From the NCBI RefSeq assembly GCF_038502225.1, contig NC_091298.1, positions 37,260,836-37,324,835 on the forward strand: a stretch of 64,000 bases of DNA, written 5' to 3'. The position numbers were made by a program, and so were the translations under genes. The notes below the pieces were generated by a model that was not told the DNA's origin, did no database searches, and worked only from the letters and a program-made list of their open reading frames with translations. Positions 39,175 through 49,890 of the stretch are shown in pieces. Numbering within the stretch: position 1 is the stretch's first letter; each line of letters opens with the position of its first letter. Source of the stretch: Cherax quadricarinatus (taxonomy: Eukaryota > Arthropoda > Malacostraca > Decapoda > Parastacidae).

Positions 39175-40135
39175 ATGTGGGATATTCTTTCCGCCTGTCT
39201 GGAAAGGACGAAGCTCCTTCTCTCTAACCGTCACCGCTTTGCCACTAACATACACAGACATATACACCTTATGCGTGACCTGAGCTTCCTGAGAAACATC
39301 ATCATCCGCAGCCTGGATGAAGATCATGCCGGACACTGGCTATTCCTTATTCAGGCTGCTGAGACAGACTGTATACGGGACACAAGAAAATTCTGGAATT
39401 TTATTCGTAAGGGTACTGGAGTCTCAAAAACAAGTCTTCCAACACATAACAACATAATCATTACAGACCCAGTACAAGCTAAACATGCATTCAAAGACAT
39501 GGGAGAACATTTTCCACCCACACCCAGCCGCACAGCAGCACACACAAGATAATGAACAATGACGCTATCATCAGCTATCTTCTCTCACCTCCACCTTCCT
39601 CAACACACCTTTCTCTCAACCTCTCGTAAAGTCCTTAATTTTACATCTTTCCCCCAAAGTACCTGGCGCATTTGGACTCTCTCACCATATTCTTCGACGC
39701 CTTCCAGACTCCGTTATTTCCGCCCTAACTGATCTATATAATGCCTGCCTTGCTTCTGGCCACTTCCCTCCAGTATTTAAATCTACTACTGCCACACTTA
39801 TCCCCTAACGGCCTAACCTCATAAGGACCCAACTGACCCGAGGAACTATAGACCTATCAGTCTACTAGAAACTCTCAGGAAAACCTTTGAACGACTAATA
39901 AACACAAGACTAAGGACTCACCTAGAGACAAACCACCTCCTCACTGACCAACAGTTCGGCGTCCAACAACACCATTCATCGCAAGCAGCCATCAGTATCA
40001 TTCTGAACTACATTCTAATCAATAACACCCAAGGATATTCAACTGCCCTGGTTGGCAAGGACGTGGAGAAAGCATTCGACACCGCATTGCTTGCAGGACT
40101 CAAGCTGCATAGTAACTTTCTGACCTTCCTCCGAA
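39175..40135 (+). pseudogene. Jockey-like LINE RT remnant
   Basis: The frame at 39175-39552 (LLLSNRHRFATNIH...KFWNFIRKGTG) is the linker before RT. From 39620, in shifting frames, come KVPGAFGLSHHIL, SGHFPP.FK, NYRPISLLETLRKTFERLIN, and DVEKAFDTALLAGL. The last corresponds to the RT box that holds the first catalytic Asp. The YADD region is absent because sequence changes to an RTE-type element at about 40140. Confidence 0.75.
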
Positions 40136-40139
40136 GGAA

Positions 40140-41505
40140 TAAGTCTGTTGAGCATACCTGGTAAAATGAATGGTAGAGTTATTATTGAAAGAATTACGAG
40201 TAAGACGAAGAACAGGACAGCAGATGAACAAGGAGGCTTTCGGAATAGGAAGTAGGTTATAGAAAGCAGTGAAGAGTCTTTACGAGGATAGTGAGTCCCA
40301 GGTTAGAATATGTAGGCGAGAGGGAGATTATTTTCCAGTAAAAGTAGGCCTTAGACAGGGATGTGTGATGTCACAATGGTTGTTCAATATATTTATAGAT
40401 GGAGTTGTAAGAGAAGTGAATGCTCGGGCGACAGCAAGAGGTGTGGGGTTCAAATATGAAGAATCTAACACATAGTGGGAGTTGTCACAGTTGTTCTTTA
40501 CTGATGACACTGTGCTTTTGGGAGATTCTGAAGAGAAGTTGCAGTGGTTGGTTGATGAGTTTGGTAGGGTATGTAAAAGAAGGAAAGTAAAATTGAATAT
40601 AGGAAAGAGTAAGGTGATGAGGACAACCAAAAATTTAAGTAACAGATGATTGGATATCAAATTGGAGAGAAAGAGTATGGAGAAGGTGATTATATTCAGA
40701 TATTTGGGAGTGGATGTGTCAGCAGATGGGTCTATGAAAGATGAGGTGAATCATAGAATTGATAAGGGGAAAACATGAGTGGTGCACTGAGGAGTGTGTG
40801 GAGACAAAGAACTTTATCCCTGAAAGTAAAGAGAGGAATGTACGAGAGTATAGTTATACCAATGCTCTTGTATGGGTGTGAGGCATGGGTTGTGAACGTT
40901 GCAACAAGGAGAAGGCTGGAGGCAGTGGAGCTGTCATGTCTGAGGGTAATGTGTGGTGTGAATGTAATGCAGGGAATCTATAGTTTGGAGATTAGGAGGA
41001 GGTGCGGGATTACAAAAATTATTATCCAAAGGGCTGAGGAGGAGTTATTGAGATGGTTTGGACTTCTAAAAAGGGTGGAACGAAATAGAATGACTTTGAG
41101 AGTGTATAAATCTGTAGTGAAGGGAAGGCGGGGTTGGGGTCGGCCGAGGAAAGGTTGGACGGAGGGGGTAAATGAGGTTTTGTGTGACAGGCTTGGACCT
41201 TCAGCAAGCGAGTGTGAGCGTGTTAGATGGGAGCGGATGGAGACAAATGCTTTTTAGTACTTGAAGTGCTGTTGGATTGTAAGCAAGGTAACATTTATGA
41301 AGGGATTCAAGGAAAACGGCAGGCCGGACTTGAGTCCTGGAGATGGGAGGTACAGTGCCGGCACTCTGAAGGAGGGGTTGTAGTTTTATAACAGTAGTGT
41401 AGGCATGCCTCTGGCAAGACAGTGATGGAGTGAATGATGAAAGTTTTTCTTTTCGGGCCACCCTGCCTTGGTGGGAAACGGCCGAAGTGTTATTAAAAAA
41501 AATAA
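40140..41505 (+). pseudogene. RTE-like LINE, 3' half
   Basis: It begins within RT (NGRVIIERI...DEQGGFR). The frame at 40269-40475 holds the VGLRQGCVMSQWLFNIFIDG box. The catalytic FTDDT lies at about 40498-40512, and 40775-41257 gives the C-terminal region with YGCEAW...RRRLEAVELSCLR and GRPRKGW. A 3' UTR follows (TTCTTTTCGGGCCACCCTGC near 41445) and ends in an A-rich AATAAATA tail at about 41505. Stops separate the frames. The style is that of the RTE clade. It is 5'-truncated where it abuts the Jockey-like LINE. Confidence 0.85.
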
Positions 41506-41554
41506 ATACTCCAGTTTGAACAGTTCTCCTGCTATATAAATATTATGTTATATA

Positions 41555-41620
41555 TGATGATGATGATGATGATGATGATACTACTACTACTGCTACTACT
41601 ACTACTACTACTACTACTAC

Positions 41621-41651
<31 letters not shown>

Positions 41652-41652
41652 T
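41555..41652. repeat. (GAT)n, (CTA)n and (TAA)n microsatellites
   Basis: Three adjacent trinucleotide arrays. The TAA part is probably the tail of a reversed SINE whose last ~60 bp follow (to about 41710, TACATGTACAAGGTATACAG), matching the 3' end of the SINE at 42.9-43.2 kb. Confidence 0.85.
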
Positions 41653-42027
41653 ATAGTACATGTACAAGGTATACAGGCCTAGCTGATATCAGTGACATAC
41701 TAGTATATAGATTATATTGTTATTATTTTATTTGTATTATTATTGTTTAACTTGCGTGTTTGGTGAGCTGGTGACTGCTGGCAGCTTCTACAGCTGTCGA
41801 GGAACTGGTGGTCTTTAGCACCTCAACTCTTATATCTTAGGTTTTGGGCACTTATAGATCACTGCATTTAGCTTTACTGGTATTGTATTTAGCTTTTCTA
41901 GAAATATGGTGACACTGTTATTAGCTGTGGTATCTCTGGTGTGAGAATTTTCTAAAGGAAATACTTACTGTAATGTGTACTGGGTTTACTGTTGTGTATA
42001 TTACGTTCACTGCCAACGCTGCTGTTA

Positions 42028-42330
42028 GATAAGATAAGATATGATTTCGTTCGGATTTTTAACCCCGGAGGGTTAGCCACCCAGGATAACCCAAGAAAGT
42101 CAGTGCGTCATCGAGGACTGTCTAACTTATTTCCATTTGGGTCCTTAATCTTGTCCCCCAGGATGCGACCCACACCAGTCGACTAACACCCAGGTACCTA
42201 TTTGCTGCTAGGTGAACAGGACAATAGGTGTAAGGAAACGTGTCGAAATGTTTCCACCCGCCGGGAATCGAACCCGGGCCCTCCGTGTGTGAAGCGGGAG
42301 CTTTAGCCACCAGGCCACCGGGCCTGGTTT
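42028..42330 (-). mobile_element. tRNA-derived SINE, copy 1
   Basis: The minus strand starts GGCCCGGTGGCCTGGTGGCT. It has an A-box-like TGGTGGCTAAAGC and a clear B box GGTTCGATTCC about 45 bp later. A ~200-bp non-tRNA body follows (CACCTAGCAGCAAATAGGTA, then a CGATGACGCACTGAC region) and ends with GATAAGATAAGAT-type sequence. The internal RNA polymerase III promoter would drive transcription. It is nearly identical to 50687-50980, indicating recent activity of the family. Confidence 0.85.
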
Positions 42331-42904
42331 TTCTTATTTCCTTTCTTATTTCCACGACCTGTACATTCTTTTAATAGTTTCCCAAGATTTGTTCAACCTT
42401 TCGTGTTTCCACTGTATTGTACTCCGTGGTATCGCAATACATACGTAGGACTAGCTGTAGGTAGAAATTTTTAAACATCTGGCTCACGTGGTGGGATCCT
42501 GGCGACTCCTGGCGCCTGAATACACGATGGGTATCCACTAGGTCTATTTCAGGAGAATACATTGTTAGTTACACCAGAACATTTATTTTGGTATCTTATC
42601 TATACACTGAGCACCACTGTGATACTGACTGAATCGCTATGTATGACGCTCTATTTTCAGGGAGGTTTCAGGGAGGCTTTTTCTCTCTAGAAGAGATTAT
42701 ACGAAGTTATTTTTTTCCACACGGCAGTTTAAGCTTATAGTTGACCTCGCGTGACAATGGCACCATCATTATGTTATATGTGCACCTTTTTCCTTGTTTC
42801 TGGCTCTGTCTGTACTACTTTTTTTCTAGATTAATTCCAAGTGTTTGAGAGATACACTTCATAAGTTCACTGACACAAGTCTACGCTTCTGACATAGCAA
42901 AGAA

Positions 42905-43215
42905 CCACGATAATCCTCGTAACTCGGTCGCTAGTGCACTCAGCTCACACACTGGGTTCCGGAGTTCGAATCTCTTCCGGTACGGCTGGGAAACATTAGG
43001 GACGTGTTTCCATAAAACACCTGCTGTCACTATTCACCCATCAGTTTAAAATGGGTACTTGGGTGCTAGTCGACTGGTGTGGGTCATCCTGAGACAAAAG
43101 TGACTTAATTTGCCCGATATGCTCAGCATAACAAGCGGCTTTCTATATAGCAGCATGTCACTGATGTCTGCTAGGCCTGTATACCTTGTACATGTACTTG
43201 TAATAAATAAAAATA
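42905..43215 (+). mobile_element. tRNA-derived SINE of a second family
   Basis: A tRNA-like head (CTCGGTCGCTAGTGCACTC as A box, GAGTTCGAATCTC as B box at about 42963-42975) is followed by a body with GGGTACTTGGGTGCTAGTCG, similar to the other SINE family. A 3' end GGCCTGTATACCTTGTACAT and an AATAAATAAAAATATTATT tail follow. Confidence 0.8.
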
Positions 43216-43299
43216 TTATTATATTATATTATTAAAAACAGAGGAACACACGGGGGACGGGGGTTCTGCCGTCTGCTTTATATCTACTAGGTAGAGCAT

Positions 43300-43617
43300 T
43301 AGTACTGAGAAAAGAAGGCCTGAACTTGCTACCACCTGCAGCTCATAAGACTGCCATCCCCACCAGCCCCTTTGGGGCGGGGCAGATGGCAGACCAGAGG
43401 CCTGACTTCTCCCTACGAGCCCCGTGCGGGCGGGGACTGTGGCTAGGCCTGGGGACACTTGGTCCCAAAGATGAGGGGGTACTTGTACCTCCTCCCATGG
43501 GAGACATAGGTCTCAGACACTCCCAAGACAGGGAGCCAAGGCCGGGCCACCACTTGGAAAAGGCCCGGGTCGGGAGAATACCGGCGAATCTTTAATAATA
43601 ATAATAATAATAATTAG
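43300..43617 (+). mobile_element. LINE 3'-UTR fragment with (AAT)n tail
   Basis: GC-rich sequence ending GGCCCGGGTCGGGAGAATAC then (TAA)n. It shares its last ~80 bp with the LINE 3' end at 15.95-16.06 kb. No coding part is included, so it is a strongly 5'-truncated insertion. Confidence 0.6.
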
Positions 43618-43760
43618 TACTGGACAAGACTAACGCTCTGTTTACTCATGTGAGAGATTTTAACAGCCAAATTGATTTTCAAGCAGGTCCATTGTCGAGC
43701 GAAAAATAATTGAATTAATTTTCCTACAAAAACACTATTGATTTAAAAATAAATATTTTT
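43618..43760 (+). pseudogene. Small 3' fragment of a Penelope-like element
   Basis: The coding-like sequence TGQD...ALFTHVRDFNSQIDFQ, then SIVERKIIE, matches the end of the GIY-YIG domain of the PLE at 26.17-26.31 kb. Only about 140 bp is left. Confidence 0.75.
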
Positions 43761-43902
43761 TAATAGTCAACAAAAAAAATCGTTGACAAAGATATTAGAA
43801 GGTATTTATTTTGAGAGTTGCTGAATTCGAAACTGTCAGTAGGCTTAACAAATTGGTTTGTGAGATATGGCATACCTATCTTCAATTAACAGGAAATTTA
43901 GT

Positions 43903-44051
<149 letters not shown>

Positions 44052-44104
44052 ATAAGCGATCTTGATGCCCTTGATGCCCATGATGCCCTGTATCTCCTCA
44101 CAAG

Positions 44105-45280
44105 GTGTCTTACTATGCCAAGACTCACTTCCTGAGGTGTGCATCCTCTTTTGACAACCCAACAATCGATGAATGTGATGCACACCTGAGATCAACTTTT
44201 AAGAAGGCACTGAACCTGTCACTTGAGGATGAGCAATGGGATCAGGCAACCCTCCCAGTGCGACTGGGAGGTGTAGGGGTGCGTAAAGCAACGCATGTTG
44301 CTTTGCCTGTTTTTCTGTCTTCGTGTTTGGCTTCCAGTGCATTAGTCAAGAAGATAGTGCCCGAACGCTTGAGAGACGTGGTAGGAGCTCAAGACCCCAG
44401 GTTTACTGAAGCAGCGATTCGGTGGGACACCCTTACAGACTCCTCCAGTAGACCAGCTCCTCCCAAACAGCACAAACAGTCCCACTGGGACAAACCGATC
44501 ATGGAAAAAATCGCCAACACAATGCTCTCCAATGCTTCAGGAAAGGACAAAGTTCGTCTCCTGGCAATGAAGGCACCACACTCAGGAGATTTCCTGTTAG
44601 CTGTTCCCAATTCCTCCCTGGGCACCCGTCTCGACCCACAGGCCATTCGGATTGGTGTTGCTCTTCGCCTAGCCGCCCCCATCCTCACCGAACATAGGTG
44701 TATTTGCGGCAGGGCGACAGCTGATCAATTCGGACTTCATGGTCTCGTGTGTCACACAGCAGAAGGGAAGTATGCCAGGCATGAGAAGGTCAATGACATC
44801 ATAAAGAGAAGCCTCGCCACAGCCCGTTGCCCAGCTCAACGAGAACCGCAAGTACAGAGGTCTGATGGAAGTCAAAAGCGTCCTGATGGAGCCACTATGC
44901 TACTCTGGAAGGATGGAAAGCAGATTGCCTGGGACTACACCTGTGCTGCCACATTGGCAGACACCTACTTGCCATACTCCGTAGTGGAAGGGGGTGGAGC
45001 TGCCAGCCACAGGGAGACCCAGAAGATCCGAAAATATGAAGACCTTCCCCCTTGCTATAACTTCATTCCAATACGGTCGGAGACCCTTGGAGCATGGGGT
45101 AAGTGTGCTATAAAGTGCCTCAAAGAACTGGGTGAAAAGCTCATCATAGAAACCAAGGACCACAGGGCAACCAGCTTCCTCTTTCAGAAACTCAGTGTTG
45201 CGATCCAGAGAGGAAATGCCTGCAGCATTCTGGGGACGCGGCCCACCGCAGGGGAGCTGGACGAAGTATTCGAGATGTAG
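44105..45280 (+). CDS. C-terminal domain of a LINE polyprotein with restriction-like endonuclease motif
   Basis: A 391-codon open frame. Early residues ([13 protein letters not shown]) are the segment after RT in retrotransposon proteins. Midway a CxC...H...C..H series ([19 protein letters not shown]...YARHEKVND) looks like a zinc finger. [22 protein letters not shown] then gives a PD-(D/E)xK-like RPD...WD motif. The tail [21 protein letters not shown] is a segment I recall from many invertebrate RT-related proteins. Upstream sequence (44055-44110) continues the protein in another frame, so the 5' part is lost at the TA array. A polyadenylation signal AATAAA lies at 45353-45358. The clade is uncertain. 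Confidence 0.7.
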   Translation: MSYYAKTHFLRCASSFDNPTIDECDAHLRSTFKKALNLSLEDEQWDQATLPVRLGGVGVRKATHVALPVFLSSCLASSALVKKIVPERLRDVVGAQDPRFTEAAIRWDTLTDSSSRPAPPKQHKQSHWDKPIMEKIANTMLSNASGKDKVRLLAMKAPHSGDFLLAVPNSSLGTRLDPQAIRIGVALRLAAPILTEHRCICGRATADQFGLHGLVCHTAEGKYARHEKVNDIIKRSLATARCPAQREPQVQRSDGSQKRPDGATMLLWKDGKQIAWDYTCAATLADTYLPYSVVEGGGAASHRETQKIRKYEDLPPCYNFIPIRSETLGAWGKCAIKCLKELGEKLIIETKDHRATSFLFQKLSVAIQRGNACSILGTRPTAGELDEVFEM

Positions 45281-45495
45281 CTCTGAGTTACCTATGTTGT
45301 TTTACTTTCTGTTGTATTTTTGTGAATGTTTGGCCAATGTATTTTGTCTTTAAATAAAACATACTTGAAATATAGGGGGTGGTAGGAGAAAATTCTCAAA
45401 CAGCTTCAGGGAGAACCTTGAGTTTTCCCTGAAGCAAGTTTATTCTTCTCTCTGAGGATGAGGGTCCCTATGACAGTTCTAGAGGTGGCACCTCC

Positions 45496-45499
<4 letters not shown>

Positions 45500-45573
<74 letters not shown>
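45500..45573. repeat. (TA)n microsatellite
   Basis: TA array following CACCTCCCTA. It may be the tail of the preceding element. Confidence 0.9.
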
Positions 45574-45577
<4 letters not shown>

Positions 45578-45722
45578 CACTTTATACATACAGATAGTTT
45601 TAATAAAGATAAGATTTTTATTTTTAAATTATTTAATAGTTGTATCAACAACAGTAGTTGTATATACAACAACAACGTGACAATAGTGTAACCTTTATTT
45701 TGTTATTTATTTCCAGATAAAC

Positions 45723-45930
45723 ATGAGTTCTTCACGAAGAGTCTGCTTAAAAAATCCCTAAGCATTTTGCTTTATTTGTGGCGAAAGCGCTTTGCAAAAT
45801 CTAAGAAAACACTTAACAGATTTTGGAAAACAATTTTATCTTGCTTCTTTTGAGGTGGCACTTGGAGAGCAAGACAAGTCATGGTCTCCCCATACGGTTT
45901 GCAAAACCTGTGAAGAATGCTGACGACGGT
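45723..45930 (+). pseudogene. N-terminal zinc-binding fragment of a TE-like protein
   Basis: After MSSSRRVCLKNP and a stop, the frame reads CFICGES...HLTDFGKQFYLASFEVALGEQDKSWSPHTVCKTCEEC. This C2-H-C2-like pattern is one I recall at the N-terminus of arthropod proteins of probable transposon origin. The reading ends where a tandem repeat begins. The parent element is unknown. Confidence 0.5.
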
Positions 45931-45932
45931 CA

Positions 45933-46095
45933 CAGGGATGTTAGGAAGTATTTATTCTGCCAGATGTTAGGAAGTATTTATTCTGCCAGATGTTAGGAAG
46001 TATTTATTCTGCCAGATGTTAGGAAGTATTTATTCTGCCAGATGTTAGGACGTATTTATTCTGCCAGATGTTAGGAAGTATTTATTCTGCCATAG
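45933..46095 (+). repeat. 26-bp tandem repeat, about 6 units
   Basis: The unit is GATGTTAGGAAGTATTTATT plus CTGCCA, nearly perfect. Confidence 0.95.
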
Positions 46096-46339
46096 AGTTA
46101 AGAAGAAGTCGAATAGTCTGGAAAGTGACGCATTGGAGGCAGAATCCATACATAGCTTTGAGAAGAGGTATGATGAAACTCATGGAGAAGGGAGAGTGAC
46201 CTAGTAGCGACCAGTGAAGAGGCGGGGCTAAGTCTTGAGTACTATTTGGTGAGTACACACATACACAGATGATGGAATGGGTGCATTTGACGAGTGGGGT
46301 TACACAAGGATTAGTCCTAGTGCTGGTGCTGTTTCTTGC

Positions 46340-46870
46340 ATATTTGAAAGGCATGAATGAAGGGATAGTCTGTAGGGAATTTTCTGTAGAATATACGCTA
46401 TGTATCTATACAGGAATTAAGATACTCCTCTTAGTTGCTGTCTCAGCCTTTCTGCAGCTGCATTCAGAAGACTCCTCTGATGTGAAACAGTTGTTCTACA
46501 GCCCTGTAGCTGATGAGGAATAAGTGAGTATGAGAATAATTACCCCAAAGGAGCATATGTCAATGTATCATTCAGTAACTGAATGATGACTCAACTTTCG
46601 TTTTCGGGCTCAAAAGCCCACACCTCACTGCCGTGTATTGGACGGTTTCAACCGCCTTGTGTCACCAGAAACTGCAGCTTCTCTGTTCAACAACTGAGAC
46701 TGAAACCTACCTTGCTCATTGTTAAACTGTAGATCAAGAAACAAGGCATCATTTGCCCTTTCTGAGAAGGTGAAATGGCTGAAAAGGCTGAAGGGAGCCT
46801 ATACCCCCCTTTCTGGAGAAATTTTCTCCACACGTGAGGGGGGGGGGGCGGCGGAAGTTCGCCGTACGTA
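46340..46870 (-). repeat. BEL/Pao-associated repeat block, short version
   Basis: It aligns with 47945-48303 (first ~390 bp) and then with 48905-49030 (last ~130 bp), lacking the ~600 bp between them in the second copy. Because the block adjoins the BEL/Pao integrase remnant, I take it as internal BEL/Pao sequence; no protein motif is clear. Confidence 0.6.
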
Positions 46871-46982
46871 ATCTATTCATCTTTTAATATTAATTTGATT
46901 TTCTCACTCATCACCACTGCTGATTGTCTTTTAGTCTGTGAGGTTTGTGGAGAATCACTACATTTGTTATCAACACTGCGTA

Positions 46983-47270
46983 TGTCAGTAGTACAGTACT
47001 GTAGTCAGTTACAACCTTTACATGAATCACCACTTCCCTGACTATGTGACTTCATTAAAACCGTTATGTGAGTCACTGGCTATGCGACGTCACAAGCTCC
47101 TTTGAACTACAATGCCCATGGGCACTGGGTCAGTTCAGTTCAAGATGGGATATAGCAGAATACAGGTCAGGCTCTGAGTGCTCTCCTTATCATCTTAATG
47201 TATGCTACCAAGACAACATATCTGTGTGTGTTTATTACTCCAAATCTGCCACTGAACACCACCTACGACA
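46983..47270 (-). repeat. BEL/Pao LTR, first of a tandem pair
   Basis: It starts TGTCAGTAG and ends CCTACGACA on the plus strand (TGT...ACA ends on both strands). It is 288 bp long. Similarity to 47277-47564 is high across its whole length. Confidence 0.7.
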
Positions 47271-47276
47271 AATAGC

Positions 47277-47564
47277 TGTCAGTAGTACAGTACTGTAGTA
47301 TTTCAGTTATAACCATTACATGAATCACCACCTCCCTGACTATGTGACTTCATTAAAACCATTATGTGAGTTACTGGTTATGTGACATCATGAGCCTATT
47401 TGAACTGCTGTGCCCTCAGGCACTGAGTCAGTTCAGTTCAAGATGGGATATAGCAGGTTACAGGTCAGGCTCTGAGTGCATTCCTTATCATCTTAATATA
47501 TGCTACCAAGACAACCTACATGTGTGTTTATTATTCCAAATCTGCCACTGAACCACCTACAACA
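47277..47564 (-). repeat. BEL/Pao LTR, second of a tandem pair
   Basis: It has the same ends and length as the first LTR, from which AATAGC (47271-47276) separates it. On the minus strand it begins TGTTGTAGGTGG and overlaps the last codons of the DUF5641-type domain, as expected for a 3' LTR adjoining pol. Confidence 0.7.
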
Positions 47565-47960
47565 TGTAATTCTAATGACACTAATTTATCTATTGTCCAC
47601 TTTTTCACTATGCCTTTGCTCCAAACATCAACTGTCCTGATGGTTCCATTTGCATCAGGATGTGTGGTCACTATTTTTTCAAGAGGACATTGGGAACTTT
47701 GACCATCATTGTCAATAATCACTATGTCACCAGGTCTTAACCCTTTGTTGCGCAGCAGCGACGCATTATTTTCGGGACCACCAGCTCCACAGAAGTGTTC
47801 TCTCATTGAGTTGAATTTTCTCCCAACGTTCAATCACTTTATTAAGGAGTTTGAATTTTCGCCTGAGTTGCTCAGGTTCGAAATAGGTAGAATCCTCTAT
47901 GATTTCTTTAACATCCATAGGTCACTGTTTCGAATCTGGTTTAAAGGACCAATTGAAGGG
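47531..47960 (-). pseudogene. BEL/Pao integrase C-terminal (DUF5641-type) remnant
   Basis: The minus-strand frame at 47531-47833 contains LRPGDIVIIDNDGQSSQCPL, TTHPDANGTIRTVDVWSKG and WTIDKLVSLE. This is the order of the DUF5641 domain at the end of BEL/Pao pol proteins (GD-V-I, then DG-R-V-V, then basic plus KL-LE). Upstream (to about 47960) a helix like that before this domain (EPEQLRRKFKLLNKVIERW) is read with a frame change. All other pol domains are missing. Confidence 0.8.
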
Positions 47961-49030
47961 AATGTTCTGTAGAATATCTGCTATGTATCTGTACAGAAAT
48001 TAAGATACTTAGCTTTGTTGCTGTCTCAGCCTTTCTGCAGCTGCATCCAGAAGACTCCTCTGACATGAAACGGGTATTCTACAGCCCTGTAGCTAATGAG
48101 GAATAAGTGAGTATGAGAATAATTGCCCCAAAGAAGCGTATGCCACTGCATCATTCGGTAACAGAATGCTGACTCAACTTACAGTTTTGGGCTCAAAAGC
48201 CCACACCTCACTGCCGTCTATAGGATGGTTTTACTTGTCTTGTGTCACCAGAAACTGCAGCTTCCCCATTCAACAAGTGAGATTGAAACCTACCTTGCTC
48301 ATTGTATTGTGAGCTATGGTGTTGGATGCACCATGTATGACAGATATCAGTGACTTGATAGAAGCTGAAGTGTCCTTAGGAATGTCATGCATCTTTCACT
48401 CAGTCTGGAAATTCACAACACTCGCACTGGTACACTACATTCCTCAAGATTTGTCCTTTATTTCGAAGTAATTTCACAATAGTTCTACCACGAATGTTGA
48501 GATTGTCACTTATGTATAGAAATGTGCAACTCGCCATGTCTGTGGCCTTTCTTATAGCGTAAAACACGAGTTGCTTGCACCAGTATGTAAAGCATTATGT
48601 CCTGTGGCCTGCCCTCTCAGCCCTTGCTGCCTTCTTACAAAGGATCTGCTGATTTCAGCATTATTTCTCATCCTTGCTAAACACTGCAACAGAAGTTAAC
48701 ACAAGATGCTTGAGTGCTTGTTGTCTGGGCATAGATGATAGTTTATGATAGTCTCAACTTGCAAATAAAGTGGGTGCAGGGTTTTCCTTACTTTTCCTGC
48801 TTAGATAAAGAGAATTCCTTTTTCAATTCTCTGTCACTCATATTACACTAACACTGCTCCCCAGAGGTGATGCATACGTGACCACACTCTGGTACGAACA
48901 TGTGTTGAAAATTAAACTGTTGATCAAAAAACAAGACGTCATTTGCCCTTTCTGAGAGGGTGAAATGGCTGAAAAGGCTGAAAGGGCTGAAGGGGGCCTA
49001 TACCCCCTTTCTGGAGAAATTTTCTCCACA
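47945..49030 (-). repeat. BEL/Pao-associated repeat block, long version
   Basis: Collinear with 46340-46870 but with about 600 extra bases (48304-48904). It continues directly from the integrase remnant, which supports its being internal sequence of the same element. Confidence 0.6.
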
Positions 49031-49269
49031 TAGTTGGAGGATTCCCATTTCCAAACGACTTGAAATTAATGAAGAGAATACAAATAGATGAGGATTAGAA
49101 AAGGCTACAAAGGGATCTGGACAGGCTAGAAGCCTGATCTGACAAATAGCTCCTTTGTCCTTGGAGAAGGATAAAGGAGATAGCAGACACAGTACAGAGT
49201 CAGGGTGGTAATGGCTGTCAACTTCCCTCATGGAGAAGAACGTTGGGGTGAGTATCATCAACCATTTCA

Positions 49270-49890
49270 CCCGAGGTGCTCATCAGCCAGATAACTGCTG
49301 CAGCACATGGACGCCTGGAAAATACAAGAATAACTTTTTGATATCAAAGTAAGAAACCATTTAAGACTCTATATACTGTGTACGTCAGACCCATAATTAA
49401 GTAACCATTATCAGTATGAAACTCACACATTGGTCAAACATGTCATGAAACTGTGCAGAGGTTTGAAACAAGACTAGTCCCAGAGCCAAGGGGGTATATC
49501 CTATGAGGAGAGGTTAAGGGAACTCATCCTGATGACAATGGAGGGCAAGAAGTCTACAGGGAATATAACTACTTACAAAATGCTCAGAGAAACGGATCAA
49601 ATGATTGACAGTTGGGACATAGGAACACACGGGCACAGACGGGTTCAAAACTCAGATGAGTCATATTGATTTTAGGAATTATCTCTTCAGACTTAGAGTT
49701 TCCAGAAAGTGGAAAAAAAACTGAAGAGCAAAATGAAAGAAAGTGGATCCATACATAGGTTTGAGAAGAACTACGATAAGGCTCTTGAAGCCAAAAGACA
49801 GCAAAACCTAATAGTGACCATCGCAAAGGCATGGCCAGACGTTGTGACTCGACCCTTTCAACCACAAACAGATGAGTACATTTATTAGTG
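49270..49890 (+). repeat. Degraded LINE-like dispersed repeat
   Basis: Parts near 49500-49600 read like a LINE C-terminus (YEERLRELILMTMEGKK). The end (GTGACTCGACCCTTTCAACC at 49845) resembles a sequence at 46.17-46.26 kb and a 3' end that I recall as common in decapods. It is too decayed for a firm call. Confidence 0.4.

Larger units (their letters stand above)
36850..40135 (+). mobile_element. Jockey-like LINE, decayed
   Basis: An ORF1-like region rich in Pro/Thr/Ser (about 36900-38250) is followed by an endonuclease start at 38340 and RT-like sequence to about 40130, broken by many stops. Boundaries are approximate: the right end is placed where RTE-type coding starts. Confidence 0.7.

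Noticed and set aside
42028..42330. A genuine tRNA gene at the B box
   Set aside because: The tRNA-like part is followed by a SINE body, and the same unit recurs at 50.7 kb; anticodon and acceptor pairing are not convincing.
46490..46530. CTGATGAGGAATAAG as a possible ribozyme core
   Set aside because: No GAAA box or stem II follows; it is part of the BEL/Pao-associated repeat.
47068..47702. Plus-strand frames with MSHWLCD/MSYWLCD starts
   Set aside because: They lie in the tandem LTRs; similarity between them reflects LTR duplication and not a gene family.
49225..49290. A CTGATGAGCACC...GGTGAAATGG sequence on the minus strand, resembling a hammerhead
   Set aside because: The stem II pairing uses the G of GAAA, the bases after it cannot form stem III with an NUH site, and no stem I pairing is visible.
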